DNA from: Paenalicyclobacillus cellulosilyticus
Lineage (GTDB): Bacteria; Bacillota; Bacilli; Alicyclobacillales; Alicyclobacillaceae
Direction of reading: 5' to 3'
DNA length: 57,630 bases
Assembly: GCF_014647315.1 (NCBI RefSeq)
Contig: NZ_BMOY01000016.1
Location: forward strand, 1-57,630
The position numbers and the translations under genes are program-made. The notes below the pieces were generated by a model. The model saw only the letters and a program-made list of their open reading frames with translations, was not told the DNA's origin and made no database searches. This document shows positions 8,807-17,411 of the stretch, in pieces (position 1 is the stretch's first letter; every line of letters starts with the position of its first letter).

Positions 8807-10431
8807 GCGGGATCGAGCAGGTGCGTGAAGTGGGCCCGGCGCAGGCGGGCGCGGCGGAGTCTGTGGCGATGCGGCCGGCGGCGCGGCCGGGTGCAGGCGG
8901 GGTGCAGGCGCGGGCACGGGCGGCGCTGCAGGACGAGTTTCTGCGCGGGGCCGTGCGGTTTACGACGGACAGGCTGCGCGGGCGCAAGCAGGCGGCGGCG
9001 GAGGAACTGGGCCGCTGGGAGGAGTGGCGCGAGCGGGGGCGCCAGATCCGCGCACACACCGTCGAGCACCTCGACTACTACCTGCGCCAGTTCGTCGACA
9101 ACCTGCGCGCGGCGGGGGCGAAGGTCTACTTTGCGGTGGATGCGCATGAGGCGGCGGAGACGGTGGCCGGCATCGTGCGCGAAAAGCAAGGCCGCCTCGT
9201 CGTCAAATCGAAGTCGATGGTCTCCGAGGAGATCCACCTCAACCACCGCCTGGCGGAGGACGGCGTGGAGGTGGTGGAGACCGATCTCGGCGAGTACATC
9301 ATCCAGTTGGTGCACGAGGCGCCGTCGCACATCATCATCCCGGCCATCCACAAGACGCGCGGGCAGATCCGCGACCTGTTCGCGGCGGCGGGGGGCGAGG
9401 ACCTCTCCACCGAGACGCGCGATTTGGCCGCCTTCGCGCGCCGGACCCTGCGCGAGAAGTTTCTCGCCGCCGACGTCGGCCTCACGGGGTGCAACTTCGG
9501 GATTGCCGAGACGGGGTCCATCGTCCTGTTCACCAATGAGGGCAACGGCCGGATGGTGAGCACTTTGCCGCGCACCCACATCGTGACGATGGGGATGGAG
9601 CGGATCATTCCGGCGTGGGCGGACCTGGAGGTCATGGCGAACCTGCTGCCGCGCAGCGCGACGGGGCAAAAGCTGACCGCGTACATGACGGTCATCACCG
9701 GCCCGCGCCGGCAAGGCGAGATCGACGGACCGGACGAGCTGCACGTGGTCATCCTCGACAACGGCCGCTCGGCGCAATTGGGCGATCCGGCATTCCAGCC
9801 GGTGCTCCACTGCATCCGCTGCGGGGCGTGCCTGAACGTCTGCCCGGTCTACCGCCACATCGGCGGCCATGCGTACGGGTCGGTGTATCCGGGGCCCATC
9901 GGCGCGGTGCTCTCGCCGCTGTTGCGCGACGGGGAGCAGTACGCCGATTTGCCGTACGCGTCAAGCCTGTGCGGCGCGTGTTTCGAAGCCTGCCCGGTGA
10001 AGATCCCCCTCCACGACATGCTCGTTCACCTGCGCCAGCGCAACGTGGCCCGCGGCTGGGTGAAGCCGGCGGAGCGGGCGGCGTTTGGCGCCTTTCGCGC
10101 CGTGTTCGCGCACCTGGGCCGGTACCGGCTGGCCATGCGTGCGGCGCGCATCCTGCAGCGGCCGCTCGTGCGCAGGGGGCGGATGGACGCGCGCGTGGGG
10201 CCGCTCCGTGGCTGGACGCAGAGCCGGAGCTTCCCGGCGCTCGCGCGGCAGCCGTTTCGCGAGCGGTTCCCGGCGCTTGTGGCGGAGTTGGGGCCGGCGG
10301 GCGCGGCAGGCATGGAATCCGCCAAGGCGCGTCCGATAGGTGAGGCGCACCAGCAGGCCGCCATGCGTGGCGGACAACCCAACGGCGTTTCAGACCCGGC
10401 GGGGCCGGCGGGAGGTGAGCACCGTGGATGA
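8803..10431 (+). CDS. lutB: Lactate utilization protein B (LUD domain, 2x 4Fe-4S)
   Basis: Central subunit of the LutABC lactate oxidation complex, 542 aa. The N-terminal LUD domain occupies roughly residues 60-310 (KSKSMVSEEIHLN, GCNFGIAETGSIVLFTNEGN). It is followed by two ferredoxin-type clusters, CIRCGACLNVCPVY near residue 340 and CGACFEACPVKIP near residue 390. The protein is somewhat longer than usual because of a Gly/Ala/Arg-rich N-terminal 45 residues and a C-terminal tail. The start ATG overlaps the lutA stop, and the gene's own stop overlaps lutC by 8 nt, so the three genes form one transcript. Confidence 0.93.
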   Translation: MSGIEQVREVGPAQAGAAESVAMRPAARPGAGGVQARARAALQDEFLRGAVRFTTDRLRGRKQAAAEELGRWEEWRERGRQIRAHTVEHLDYYLRQFVDNLRAAGAKVYFAVDAHEAAETVAGIVREKQGRLVVKSKSMVSEEIHLNHRLAEDGVEVVETDLGEYIIQLVHEAPSHIIIPAIHKTRGQIRDLFAAAGGEDLSTETRDLAAFARRTLREKFLAADVGLTGCNFGIAETGSIVLFTNEGNGRMVSTLPRTHIVTMGMERIIPAWADLEVMANLLPRSATGQKLTAYMTVITGPRRQGEIDGPDELHVVILDNGRSAQLGDPAFQPVLHCIRCGACLNVCPVYRHIGGHAYGSVYPGPIGAVLSPLLRDGEQYADLPYASSLCGACFEACPVKIPLHDMLVHLRQRNVARGWVKPAERAAFGAFRAVFAHLGRYRLAMRAARILQRPLVRRGRMDARVGPLRGWTQSRSFPALARQPFRERFPALVAELGPAGAAGMESAKARPIGEAHQQAAMRGGQPNGVSDPAGPAGGEHRG

Positions 10432-11134
10432 GGCGGCGTTTTTCGAGCGCATCGCCCGCCGCCTCGGGCGCAGTGCGCCGCTCTCCGCACCCCCGGCGCG
10501 TGATGCGGTGGGCGCGCCGGAGTTCTGGCAGGCGTATCAGCTGCCGGAGGAGGAGCGGATCGCCAAGTTTTGCGCGGAACTGGGGAAGCTCGGGGGGCAC
10601 GCCGAGGTGTTCGACAGCCTGGCGGCGCTGCACGAGGGGCTGCGGCGGGTTTTACGCGAACTGGGGCCGCGGCGGATTGGCCTTGTGGGCGGCGGGGGGC
10701 TGGCCGCGTTTGCGTTGGATGAAGTGCTGGCGGAATGGGAGACGGTGGTCTGGCCTTACGCGGGCGGCGGTGAGCTGAGCGAGGAGGCGGCGCGCGCGGA
10801 GGTGCTGCGGGTGTTCGCGGCGGCGGACGTCGGCATCACCGATTGCGACTGGGCGGTGGCCGACACCGGCAGCATCGTGATCGCGGCCGATTCGGGCCGT
10901 GGGCGCTCGGTGAGCCTGCTCCCGAGCGTGCACATCGCCCTCATCCGCAGCAGCCAGATCCGCACGCGCATGGGCGAGGTGTTGGCGGAGGTCGCAGCGC
11001 GCCGGGCATCGGGCGGGATGCCGTCGGGGCTGTTCTTCATCACCGGGCCGAGCCGTTCGTCGGACATCGAGAACGATCTCACCATCGGCGTGCACGGGCC
11101 GGCGGCGGTGGTGGCATTGGTGCTGCGGGGGTGA
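10424..11134 (+). CDS. lutC: Lactate utilization protein C (LUD domain)
   Basis: Third subunit of the LutABC complex, a LUD-domain protein of 236 aa. The core motif DVGITDCDWAVADTGSIVI, the VSLLPSVHIALI strand and the C-terminal TGPSRSSDIENDLTIGVHGP are typical of LutC. GTG at 10424 is chosen because GGGAGGTGA lies just upstream. Earlier in-frame codons fall deep inside lutB. The last gene of lutABC; no lactate permease or LutR regulator is found in the window. Confidence 0.92.
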   Translation: MDEAAFFERIARRLGRSAPLSAPPARDAVGAPEFWQAYQLPEEERIAKFCAELGKLGGHAEVFDSLAALHEGLRRVLRELGPRRIGLVGGGGLAAFALDEVLAEWETVVWPYAGGGELSEEAARAEVLRVFAAADVGITDCDWAVADTGSIVIAADSGRGRSVSLLPSVHIALIRSSQIRTRMGEVLAEVAARRASGGMPSGLFFITGPSRSSDIENDLTIGVHGPAAVVALVLRG

Positions 11135-11142
11135 GGGTGGCG

Positions 11143-11177
11143 CCCTGGCGGCCGCCCTCCTGAGCCTGCCGCCAAGG
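11143..11177. terminator. Weak bidirectional hairpin between convergent genes
   Basis: A 9-bp stem with one mismatch (CCCTGGCGG with CCGCCAAGG, 17-nt loop) lies between lutC and the convergent Uma2 remnant. There is no U-tract on either side, so terminator function is only suggested by position. Confidence 0.3.
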
Positions 11178-11183
11178 CTTAGG

Positions 11184-11534
11184 TCAAGCGAACACGTGGC
11201 GGACGTCGATCTCCAAATCCGGGAGGGCGGCGGAGCGGAGCGCGGTTCCTGTTCCCACCTCGCCGACAAAGCGCAGCCGCTGCCCGTCGTGTTGATATAC
11301 GAACAGAACTTTCAAATCCGGATCCGCGATCCAATATTCCTTGACGCCCACGCGCTCGTAGAGATGGAGCTTGCGAATGGTGTCGACCGTGGCGGTGGAC
11401 GGCGAAAGCACTTCAACGACCAGGACCGGGACGCCGATAATCCGCCGCTCCCGCCGATACACGCCGCACATCACGAACAAATCCGGCTGTACGACGGTCT
11501 GTGTTCGCTCGTCGTCTTCAAACGTCAGGTCCAT
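11184..11534 (-). pseudogene. Uma2-family endonuclease remnant, N-terminus lost
   Basis: The 116 residues match the C-terminal two thirds of Uma2 (DUF820) PD-(D/E)XK proteins: VVQPDLFVMCG, VLVVEVLSPSTA, KLHLYERVGVKEYWIADP. Family members are about 190 aa and start about 75 residues earlier. On the same strand, the codons just before the ATG continue the family reading (GGPCVPYIAP). A TGA then interrupts the frame, and APSRH-like residues appear in another frame. This looks like a frameshifted or stopped gene. Translation from the internal ATG cannot be excluded but would lack the N-terminal strand and helix. Confidence 0.6.
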
Positions 11535-11753
11535 GGGCGCGATGTACGGTACGCACGGACCGCCCTGCAGTCGGTTGTCGCGTCAAGCATCGCGGATGTG
11601 TGCCTGCTGGGTGCGCTTGCAGGACGGGATCGCCGGCACCGGTGTTGCCCAAGGCCACGCCAGACCTCCTCTGCGTTCTTCGTAGCAGGGATTTGTCGAT
11701 TTAGGTCAAATAGTAAGATTCATGAATATCTGGGAGCAGAGGAGGTAACGCGC

Positions 11754-12530
11754 GTGGCAGAACATTTTGGCCGCGCCGGTCACAGTGCGAAGGAGCGGGG
11801 GCGTCGTTTGTCCATCCGCGCTTATGCCATTCTCTTGGCCTATGTCATTCTCGGGGGTCTGGGTGCTTGGTTCTCTTGGCACTGGGTTCACAGCAACAAC
11901 GTGTTGGTGCGTTATGGAAGTTATATACTATTATGTATTTCATTGGGTGTCTTCATCGCCGGATGTCTGCCGGTTTTGAATGACAAGTACGATCCTGAGA
12001 CGTGGTTGTCGGCGTTTGACCGTGGTGCCAAGGGAGAAGAAACGGTACAAAGGTGGCTAGCATCCTTGCCCGACGGCTACAGCGTGTTTCACGATATCGA
12101 ATGTGCGGTGGGGAATCTCGATCATGTCGTCATTGGTCCAACCGGTGTTTTTGTTATTGAAACCAAGAGCCATTCTGGGCAAGTGGATGTAGACATGAAC
12201 GGGAGGCTGGTGCGCAACGGGCGTCCGTTTGAGAAGGATTTGATTAAGCAGTCTTGGCGTGAAGCGCTGTGGTTACGAGATTGGATACAGGGCCGGCTTG
12301 GAATTGAAGTCAGGGTATATCCGCTGCTTGTCTTTTCAAGGGCGTTCGTCCTCGTGCGCAGGCCAGTGAATGGTGTGACGGTTCTCCCTGGGAAGTGGTT
12401 GGTCGACCATATTGTAAAACGAAAGCCTGAGTTGACGGCGGAGAGGGTACAATCCATACGGAGCCTGTTGCTTGAGCTGTTGGTTTCGGGCCAGGTGGGC
12501 GGAGCTGTCGCGGGCCACGGTTCCGAATGA
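11754..12530 (+). CDS. Membrane-anchored NERD-domain protein
   Basis: A 258-aa protein with two hydrophobic segments near residues 18-38 and 45-66, followed by a nuclease-related (NERD) domain. The domain begins at GAKGEETVQRWLASLP and contains DHVVIGPTGVFVIETKSHSG. The Asp and the ExK correspond to the PD-(D/E)XK-like core of the family. GTG at 11754 follows AGAGGAGGTAA. NERD proteins are common in Bacilli; their role is unknown, though DNA processing is often inferred. Its base composition is visibly less GC-rich than the neighbours, and it sits beside a Uma2 remnant, so transfer is plausible. Confidence 0.8.
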   Translation: MAEHFGRAGHSAKERGRRLSIRAYAILLAYVILGGLGAWFSWHWVHSNNVLVRYGSYILLCISLGVFIAGCLPVLNDKYDPETWLSAFDRGAKGEETVQRWLASLPDGYSVFHDIECAVGNLDHVVIGPTGVFVIETKSHSGQVDVDMNGRLVRNGRPFEKDLIKQSWREALWLRDWIQGRLGIEVRVYPLLVFSRAFVLVRRPVNGVTVLPGKWLVDHIVKRKPELTAERVQSIRSLLLELLVSGQVGGAVAGHGSE

Positions 12531-12719
12531 TCGTCACGCTGTGAAATAGGCGAGATCGGCCCTTACATGCAAGCAACCTAGGTTTTTCATCGGCTTGCCG
12601 TCTGCCGTTATGGTCAGGAATCGGGTACTCATCCGCAGATGGGCGCCGATTTTGCAGGAAGCCGCCTATGGATGCAGAAAGATTGGGGTGACCGTTCATC
12701 GACAAGGAGTGGGATATGG

Positions 12720-14081
12720 ATGCCTGAGACGAAAATCCTCTTGTCTGAGCAGGAAATCCCGACGCACTGGTACAACATCGCGGCCGACATGCCCAACCGG
12801 CCGGCGCCGCCGCTCAACCCGGCCACCGGAGAGCCGATTGGCCCGGAGGCGCTCGCCGCCATCTTCCCGATGGCGCTCATCGAGCAGGAGGTGAGCAGCG
12901 AGCGGTGGATCGAAATCCCGGAGGCGGTGCGGGAGATGTACCGGATGTGGCGGCCATCGCCGCTGTACCGGGCGCACCGGCTGGAGAAGGCGCTCGATAC
13001 GCCGGCGCGCATCTACTATAAGTACGAAGGCGTCAGCCCGGCCGGCAGCCACAAGCTGAACACCGCCATTCCGCAGGTCTACTACAACAAGCAGGCCGGC
13101 ATCCGCCGCATCGCCACCGAGACCGGCGCGGGACAGTGGGGATCGGCCTTGAGCATGGCGTGCCAGTTCTTTGGGCTCGCATGCACGGTGTATATGGTGA
13201 AGGTGAGTTACCAGCAAAAGCCGTACCGCCGCATCCTGATGTCCACGTTCGGGGCAGAGGTCATCCCGAGCCCGAGCGATCGTACCGAGGCCGGGCGGAA
13301 GATCCTCGCGGAGCATCCCGATTCGCTGGGGAGCCTCGGTATCGCCATCTCGGAGGCGGTGGAGGACGCGGCCAGCCGTGCGGACACCAACTACGCCCTC
13401 GGCAGCGTGCTCAACCATGTCTGCTTGCACCAGACGGTCATCGGCCTCGAAGCGAAGAAGCAGATGGAGAAAGCGGGCGACTACCCGGACGTGGTCATCG
13501 GGTGCTGCGGCGGGGGCAGCAACTTCGCCGGGATCGCGTTCCCGTTCCTGTACGACCGCCTGACGCAGGGCAAGCAGGTCCGCGCCGTCGCCGTCGAACC
13601 GGAGGCGTGCCCGACGCTGACGCGCGGCAAGTTTGCGTACGACTTCGGCGACACGGCACAACTGACGCCGATGCTGCAGATGTACACGCTCGGCCACACG
13701 TTCATGCCGTCCGGCATCCACGCGGGCGGGCTGCGCTACCACGGCGATTCGCCGCTCGTCAGCCAGCTGTACCACGACGGGCTCATCGAGGCGGTCGCCT
13801 ACAACCAGACCGCCATCTTCGAGGCGGCCGTACAGTTTGCGCGCGCGGAAGGCATCGTGCCGGCTCCCGAGTCGGCGCATGCGGTGCGGGCGGCCATCGA
13901 CGAGGCGCTGCGCGCCAAGGAGGCGGGTGAGGCCAGGGTCATCCTGTTCGGCCTCAGCGGTCACGGCCACTTCGATCTCGCTGCGTACGAGGCGTACCTG
14001 TCGGGCGACCTGCAGGATGTGCCGTTGTCGGAGGAGGCGCTCGCCGCCGGGCTGGCGGAGTTGCCGAAGGTGGGCGGGTGA
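12720..14081 (+). CDS. trpB2: TrpB2-type tryptophan synthase beta-like PLP enzyme
   Basis: Pyridoxal-phosphate enzyme of 453 aa that condenses indole with serine, or acts on a related substrate. The PLP lysine lies in [13 protein letters not shown], the phosphate-binding loop is [10 protein letters not shown], and [13 protein letters not shown] matches the beta-subunit COMM-type region. The opening [19 protein letters not shown] and the overall length are typical of the TrpB2 branch, which lacks an interacting alpha subunit. No trpA or other trp genes are nearby, consistent with a stand-alone indole-salvage role (inference). The ATG at 12720 has CAAGGAG about 12 bp upstream. A strong terminator follows. 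Confidence 0.9.
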   Translation: MPETKILLSEQEIPTHWYNIAADMPNRPAPPLNPATGEPIGPEALAAIFPMALIEQEVSSERWIEIPEAVREMYRMWRPSPLYRAHRLEKALDTPARIYYKYEGVSPAGSHKLNTAIPQVYYNKQAGIRRIATETGAGQWGSALSMACQFFGLACTVYMVKVSYQQKPYRRILMSTFGAEVIPSPSDRTEAGRKILAEHPDSLGSLGIAISEAVEDAASRADTNYALGSVLNHVCLHQTVIGLEAKKQMEKAGDYPDVVIGCCGGGSNFAGIAFPFLYDRLTQGKQVRAVAVEPEACPTLTRGKFAYDFGDTAQLTPMLQMYTLGHTFMPSGIHAGGLRYHGDSPLVSQLYHDGLIEAVAYNQTAIFEAAVQFARAEGIVPAPESAHAVRAAIDEALRAKEAGEARVILFGLSGHGHFDLAAYEAYLSGDLQDVPLSEEALAAGLAELPKVGG

Positions 14082-14141
14082 GACGGCGTTTGACCCCGCC
14101 CGTGGTGGAGACAGACAACGATTGCTCGAGGCGGACAACGG

Positions 14142-14192
14142 GCCCCGACCTGATTCATGACGAGCCGAATCGGGTTGGGGCTCGTTCTTGTT
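14142..14192 (+). terminator. Intrinsic terminator after trpB2
   Basis: A 15-bp stem (GCCCCGACCTGATTC with GAATCGGGTTGGGGC, 13 Watson-Crick and 2 G-U pairs, 11-nt loop) is followed by the T-rich TCGTTCTTGTT. Strong candidate rho-independent terminator 60 bp past the stop. Confidence 0.85.
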
Positions 14193-14424
14193 GCTTAAAA
14201 GCGAAATCGGGGCTGGCAAGCTGTTTTTGCGTGTGCGATCGGATTACAAATCTATTTCAGTTTTTACAATCCAAGTATAGGTAGCGAACGATCGCGGTGG
14301 TATCATGTCTGCACAAGGATTGGACGCGCGTGGGATGTCCGTCCACGAATTCCAGTACGGGTCTGCTGCACCAGGATTGTTGGCTCGCACCGTTTCTTTT
14401 ACACTGAAGGTACGAGGTTTTTCA
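14193..14424 (+). other. AT-richer intergenic region before the first Rpn gene
   Basis: About 230 bp with no convincing gene. It is notably AT-richer than its surroundings (for example around 14240-14280) and probably contains the Rpn promoter. An ATG at 14305 opens a longer in-frame version of the Rpn protein, but the extra 40 residues do not look like the family. Confidence 0.4.
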
Positions 14425-15246
14425 ATGGCCCGACAGGATACCCTGATGAAGGCCCTGATGCGCGCCTTATCGGATGGCGCACTGGACGTTTTTGGGGTGC
14501 GCGGAGTCGAACTGCGAGAACCTTTGCCGACAGAGCTGCCTGCCAACACGTTGCGGAACGACAAGGCGTGGCGTATGCGGGATGGGCGCATCCTTCATCT
14601 GGAGTTTCAGAGCACGCGGGAACCGGCGTTGTATCGTTTTCTCGAATACGACGCGCGATTGGCGCGCGCGTATCAGACGGATGTGCGGACAGTGGTGATG
14701 TATCACGGCGGGGTCACGAACGCGCCGGAGGAATTGAGTATCGGCGTAGCCTTATACCGCGTGGAAAACGTATATTTGTCGAAACTGGATGGAGACGAGG
14801 CGCTGGATGCCGTGGAGAGGCACCTCTCTGCAGGTGCTTGGGAGCCAGGCGACCGGTTGCGGTTGGCGTTGGCCATGAACATGCGAGTGCGCGACGAGAC
14901 GCGGGCATTTGAGCGGTTGTTGGCGTTGATTCCCGCCGTACCGGATGAGGCGGAGCGCGACTTGGTGATCAGTGCCATTCTGGCGCTTGGTGACCAGACG
15001 TTGGAAGAAGCCCAACGGGCGCGTTTGCGAGAGGAGTTGAAGAAGGTGTCCAAAATCGTGGAGGAGTTGTATCAAGAGGGACGTCAGGAAGGATTTCAAA
15101 TCGGCCGTATAGAAGGAGCGCGGCTGAAATCGATTCAGATTGCGGAGGAGTTGTTCCACAGGGGAACACCTGTGAAGGATGTCGCCGAGATCACAGGCCT
15201 GTCGGAACAGGAAGCGGAAGAAGTCCGGCGCAGGGTAATGAGTTGA
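14425..15246 (+). CDS. Rpn-family nuclease/transposase-like protein (copy 1)
   Basis: Member of the Rpn/PD-(D/E)XK transposase-like family, 273 aa. The core begins MARQDTLMKALMRALSDGALDVFG. It contains ILHLEFQSTREPALYRFLEYDARLA-type residues (the E-x-Q of the nuclease core) and a YRVENVYLSKLDGDEALDA segment. The C-terminus has the usual charged tail, EELYQEGRQEGFQIGR, and a small helix-turn-helix-like end. The ATG at 14425 aligns with the start of the second copy at 20223. Known family members promote recA-independent recombination; the role here is unknown. Confidence 0.8.
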   Translation: MARQDTLMKALMRALSDGALDVFGVRGVELREPLPTELPANTLRNDKAWRMRDGRILHLEFQSTREPALYRFLEYDARLARAYQTDVRTVVMYHGGVTNAPEELSIGVALYRVENVYLSKLDGDEALDAVERHLSAGAWEPGDRLRLALAMNMRVRDETRAFERLLALIPAVPDEAERDLVISAILALGDQTLEEAQRARLREELKKVSKIVEELYQEGRQEGFQIGRIEGARLKSIQIAEELFHRGTPVKDVAEITGLSEQEAEEVRRRVMS

Positions 15247-15291
15247 ACCAGCCGTGGTGAGGGAGATGCAGCGGAACAGCTGCGCGGGGTG

Positions 15292-16077
15292 ATGACTGCC
15301 TTGACCACCAAGACGCTGTCCATCGACGGCTGGACCATCCTTCGGGGCGGACAAGCGGTCGTGCGCGACGTCAGCCTGACGCTGCACGGGGGTGAGATCC
15401 TCGGCCTGATTGGGCCGAACGGCGCGGGCAAGTCGACGACCATCGGCGGGTTGGTCGGCCTGTTTCCGGTTGCATCGGGCAGCCTCACGTTTCAGGGCGA
15501 GGCGTGGGACTTGCAGGGCCATGAGGTGCCTTTCCGCGTCAGGCAACAGTTGGCGTACATTCCTGAGCAGCCGATGTATTACGCCGATATGACGCTCGCG
15601 GAGCACATCGAATGGAAGCGGCGGTTGTGGAGCGCGGGCCGTCGTGATGCGCCGTTCGAACAGAGACGCCTTCAGGAATTGCTGGCGCGCCTCAACCTCA
15701 CACCGCACATGGACAAGTTTCCGCACCAGTGCTCCAAAGGGACCTTGCAGAAACTGATGGTCGTGTTGGCGTTTTTGTTTCCCTTTTCGGTGCTTGTCGT
15801 CGATGAACCGTTCATCGGGTTGGACGTGTTGGCCATCCGCCAGGTGCGGGCTCTCCTGGCATCGGCGCGCGACGGCGGGGCGGCGGTGCTCGTCTCGACG
15901 CACGTGCTCGACTCGGCGGAACGGTTCTGCGATCGCTTCGCCTTCATGATGGACGGGATGGTGTTCGCGCAGGGCACCCTCGCCGACCTGCGGACGGCCG
16001 CTGCGAGCGCGGACGGCTCGCTGGAGGAGGTCTTCATTCGCCTGTACCATCACCGGCAGCAGGAGGTTCATGGTTGA
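15292..16077 (+). CDS. ecsA: EcsA-like ABC transporter ATPase
   Basis: ATP-binding subunit of an EcsAB-type ABC system, 261 aa. Walker A is GPNGAGKST, Walker B is LVVDEPFIGLD, and the switch His lies in VSTHVLDSAERFCDRFA. The signature is CSKGTLQK rather than LSGGQ, which fits EcsA proteins, where SKG is normal. The start is ambiguous between GTG 15289 and ATG 15292; no strong ribosome binding site is seen. It overlaps the permease by 4 nt (TTGA). In Bacillus, Ecs affects secretion, processing of signal peptides and competence; the transported substrate is unknown. Confidence 0.85.
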   Translation: MTALTTKTLSIDGWTILRGGQAVVRDVSLTLHGGEILGLIGPNGAGKSTTIGGLVGLFPVASGSLTFQGEAWDLQGHEVPFRVRQQLAYIPEQPMYYADMTLAEHIEWKRRLWSAGRRDAPFEQRRLQELLARLNLTPHMDKFPHQCSKGTLQKLMVVLAFLFPFSVLVVDEPFIGLDVLAIRQVRALLASARDGGAAVLVSTHVLDSAERFCDRFAFMMDGMVFAQGTLADLRTAAASADGSLEEVFIRLYHHRQQEVHG

Positions 16078-17267
16078 GACAGGAGACTCTGTTGGCGATT
16101 TGGACGTGGCGCCGGCTGCGCGCACGCGGGCGGTTCTGGCGGATGGCCATCTCGCTCGTGTTCGACTGGGTGACCGCCATCTACGTGTTTTTGCCTGGGG
16201 TTGCGCTGCTTGTCTGGGGGCTGGTGCGTTTCTATCGCTGGTTGCCCACGGTCGCCTTGGGCGCAAGCGCAAAGCTGCCCGGGTTGTCTGCGGCCACCGT
16301 GATCGCCAGCAGCATCAGCCTCTTGCTCTATTTCCCGCACGCGGCTTGGTACGGCAAGGTGGCCATCCCTTTGACCAGCGGCGACAGATTCTTTCTGCTT
16401 CTCTCTCCGCTCTCGCGCCGCGCGGTGGCGGCCACACTGTGGGCCGAGACATGCCTGTTCACCTTGCCATGGGCCTTGCTGATATGGTTGGGCACGCTTC
16501 CGCTCGTACGGCTTGGCGGTGCACCGGCATGGGCCTGGCTTCTCTGGCTGCTGGGATGGTCGGTCTTGGAGGCGTCCGTGCGGCTCATCAGCCAACTGTT
16601 CAACACGCAAGGCAGAGCGACGTGGCGCCGCAGGCTGGGCTACCACGCGGGTCGCTATGTGTCGTATGTTGCGCTGGCCTGGTGCACCCGCCTCGCGCTT
16701 CTGTACCCGACGTGGATGCCCATGGCAAGCTGGGTGTGGTTGGGGTGCAGCGTCGTCTGCGCGTGGTCTATCGTCTCCCTTGCGGCACGGATGGACTGGG
16801 ACCCGCTGTTTCAGGCGCGTGCGAGCGCGCTGGTGGCCCGCTGGATGCCGGAAGAAGAGGATGCCCCCCGCCGCGTCGATTATCGCCGGCGCCGGCTGTC
16901 CGCGTGGGTGGGGCGCGCGTTGGACCGCCTTTGCCGGGGCCGGCTGCACCCGGTCGTATGGTTGTTGGTGGTGCGCGGGCTGCGCCGCCGCGGCACGCTG
17001 CGCGATGTACTGTTGCTCACGTCCGTCGCGCTGTTCAGCGCCTACACGGCGCCGCCTGCCGGCAAGTGGATCAGCCTCGGATTTTCCGGTTTCATGCTCT
17101 ACGCGTGGTGGGACCTGGCGATCACGCCGCTGTACCGCACCCCCATCCGCGAGCAGGCGGTGGTGGAGCCGTGGCGCTTGCAGGTGGTGGCGGCCCGCTG
17201 CCGGTGGTGGACGGTGTTGGGCGCGGCGGGGGTGTGGGCGTTGTGTATGTCCCTCAAGGGAGCATGA
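16074..17267 (+). CDS. ecsB: EcsB-like ABC transporter permease
   Basis: Integral membrane partner of the EcsA-like ATPase, 397 aa, with about six to eight hydrophobic segments. Examples are near residues 25-55, 65-90, 110-145, 160-175 and 205-245, plus a C-terminal pair. RETLLAIWTWRRLRARGRFW resembles the usual amphipathic N-terminus. TTG at 16074 overlaps the ecsA stop, so translation is probably coupled. Identification rests mainly on position, topology and the EcsA identity of the ATPase; the primary sequence is less conserved. Confidence 0.78.
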   Translation: MRQETLLAIWTWRRLRARGRFWRMAISLVFDWVTAIYVFLPGVALLVWGLVRFYRWLPTVALGASAKLPGLSAATVIASSISLLLYFPHAAWYGKVAIPLTSGDRFFLLLSPLSRRAVAATLWAETCLFTLPWALLIWLGTLPLVRLGGAPAWAWLLWLLGWSVLEASVRLISQLFNTQGRATWRRRLGYHAGRYVSYVALAWCTRLALLYPTWMPMASWVWLGCSVVCAWSIVSLAARMDWDPLFQARASALVARWMPEEEDAPRRVDYRRRRLSAWVGRALDRLCRGRLHPVVWLLVVRGLRRRGTLRDVLLLTSVALFSAYTAPPAGKWISLGFSGFMLYAWWDLAITPLYRTPIREQAVVEPWRLQVVAARCRWWTVLGAAGVWALCMSLKGA

Positions 17268-17411
17268 AGCGGGCGGCGTGGCGCGGGCGGCGTGGCGCAT
17301 GCGTTCCCGGCGCCAGCCAAGCGCCGCCCAGCCAGTTCAGCCGCGTTTCGATTTCATCACGCGAGCGTTCCTCTCTGGTGGCCCCGCGGGACCGCCCTTG
17401 TCCACGGTGGG

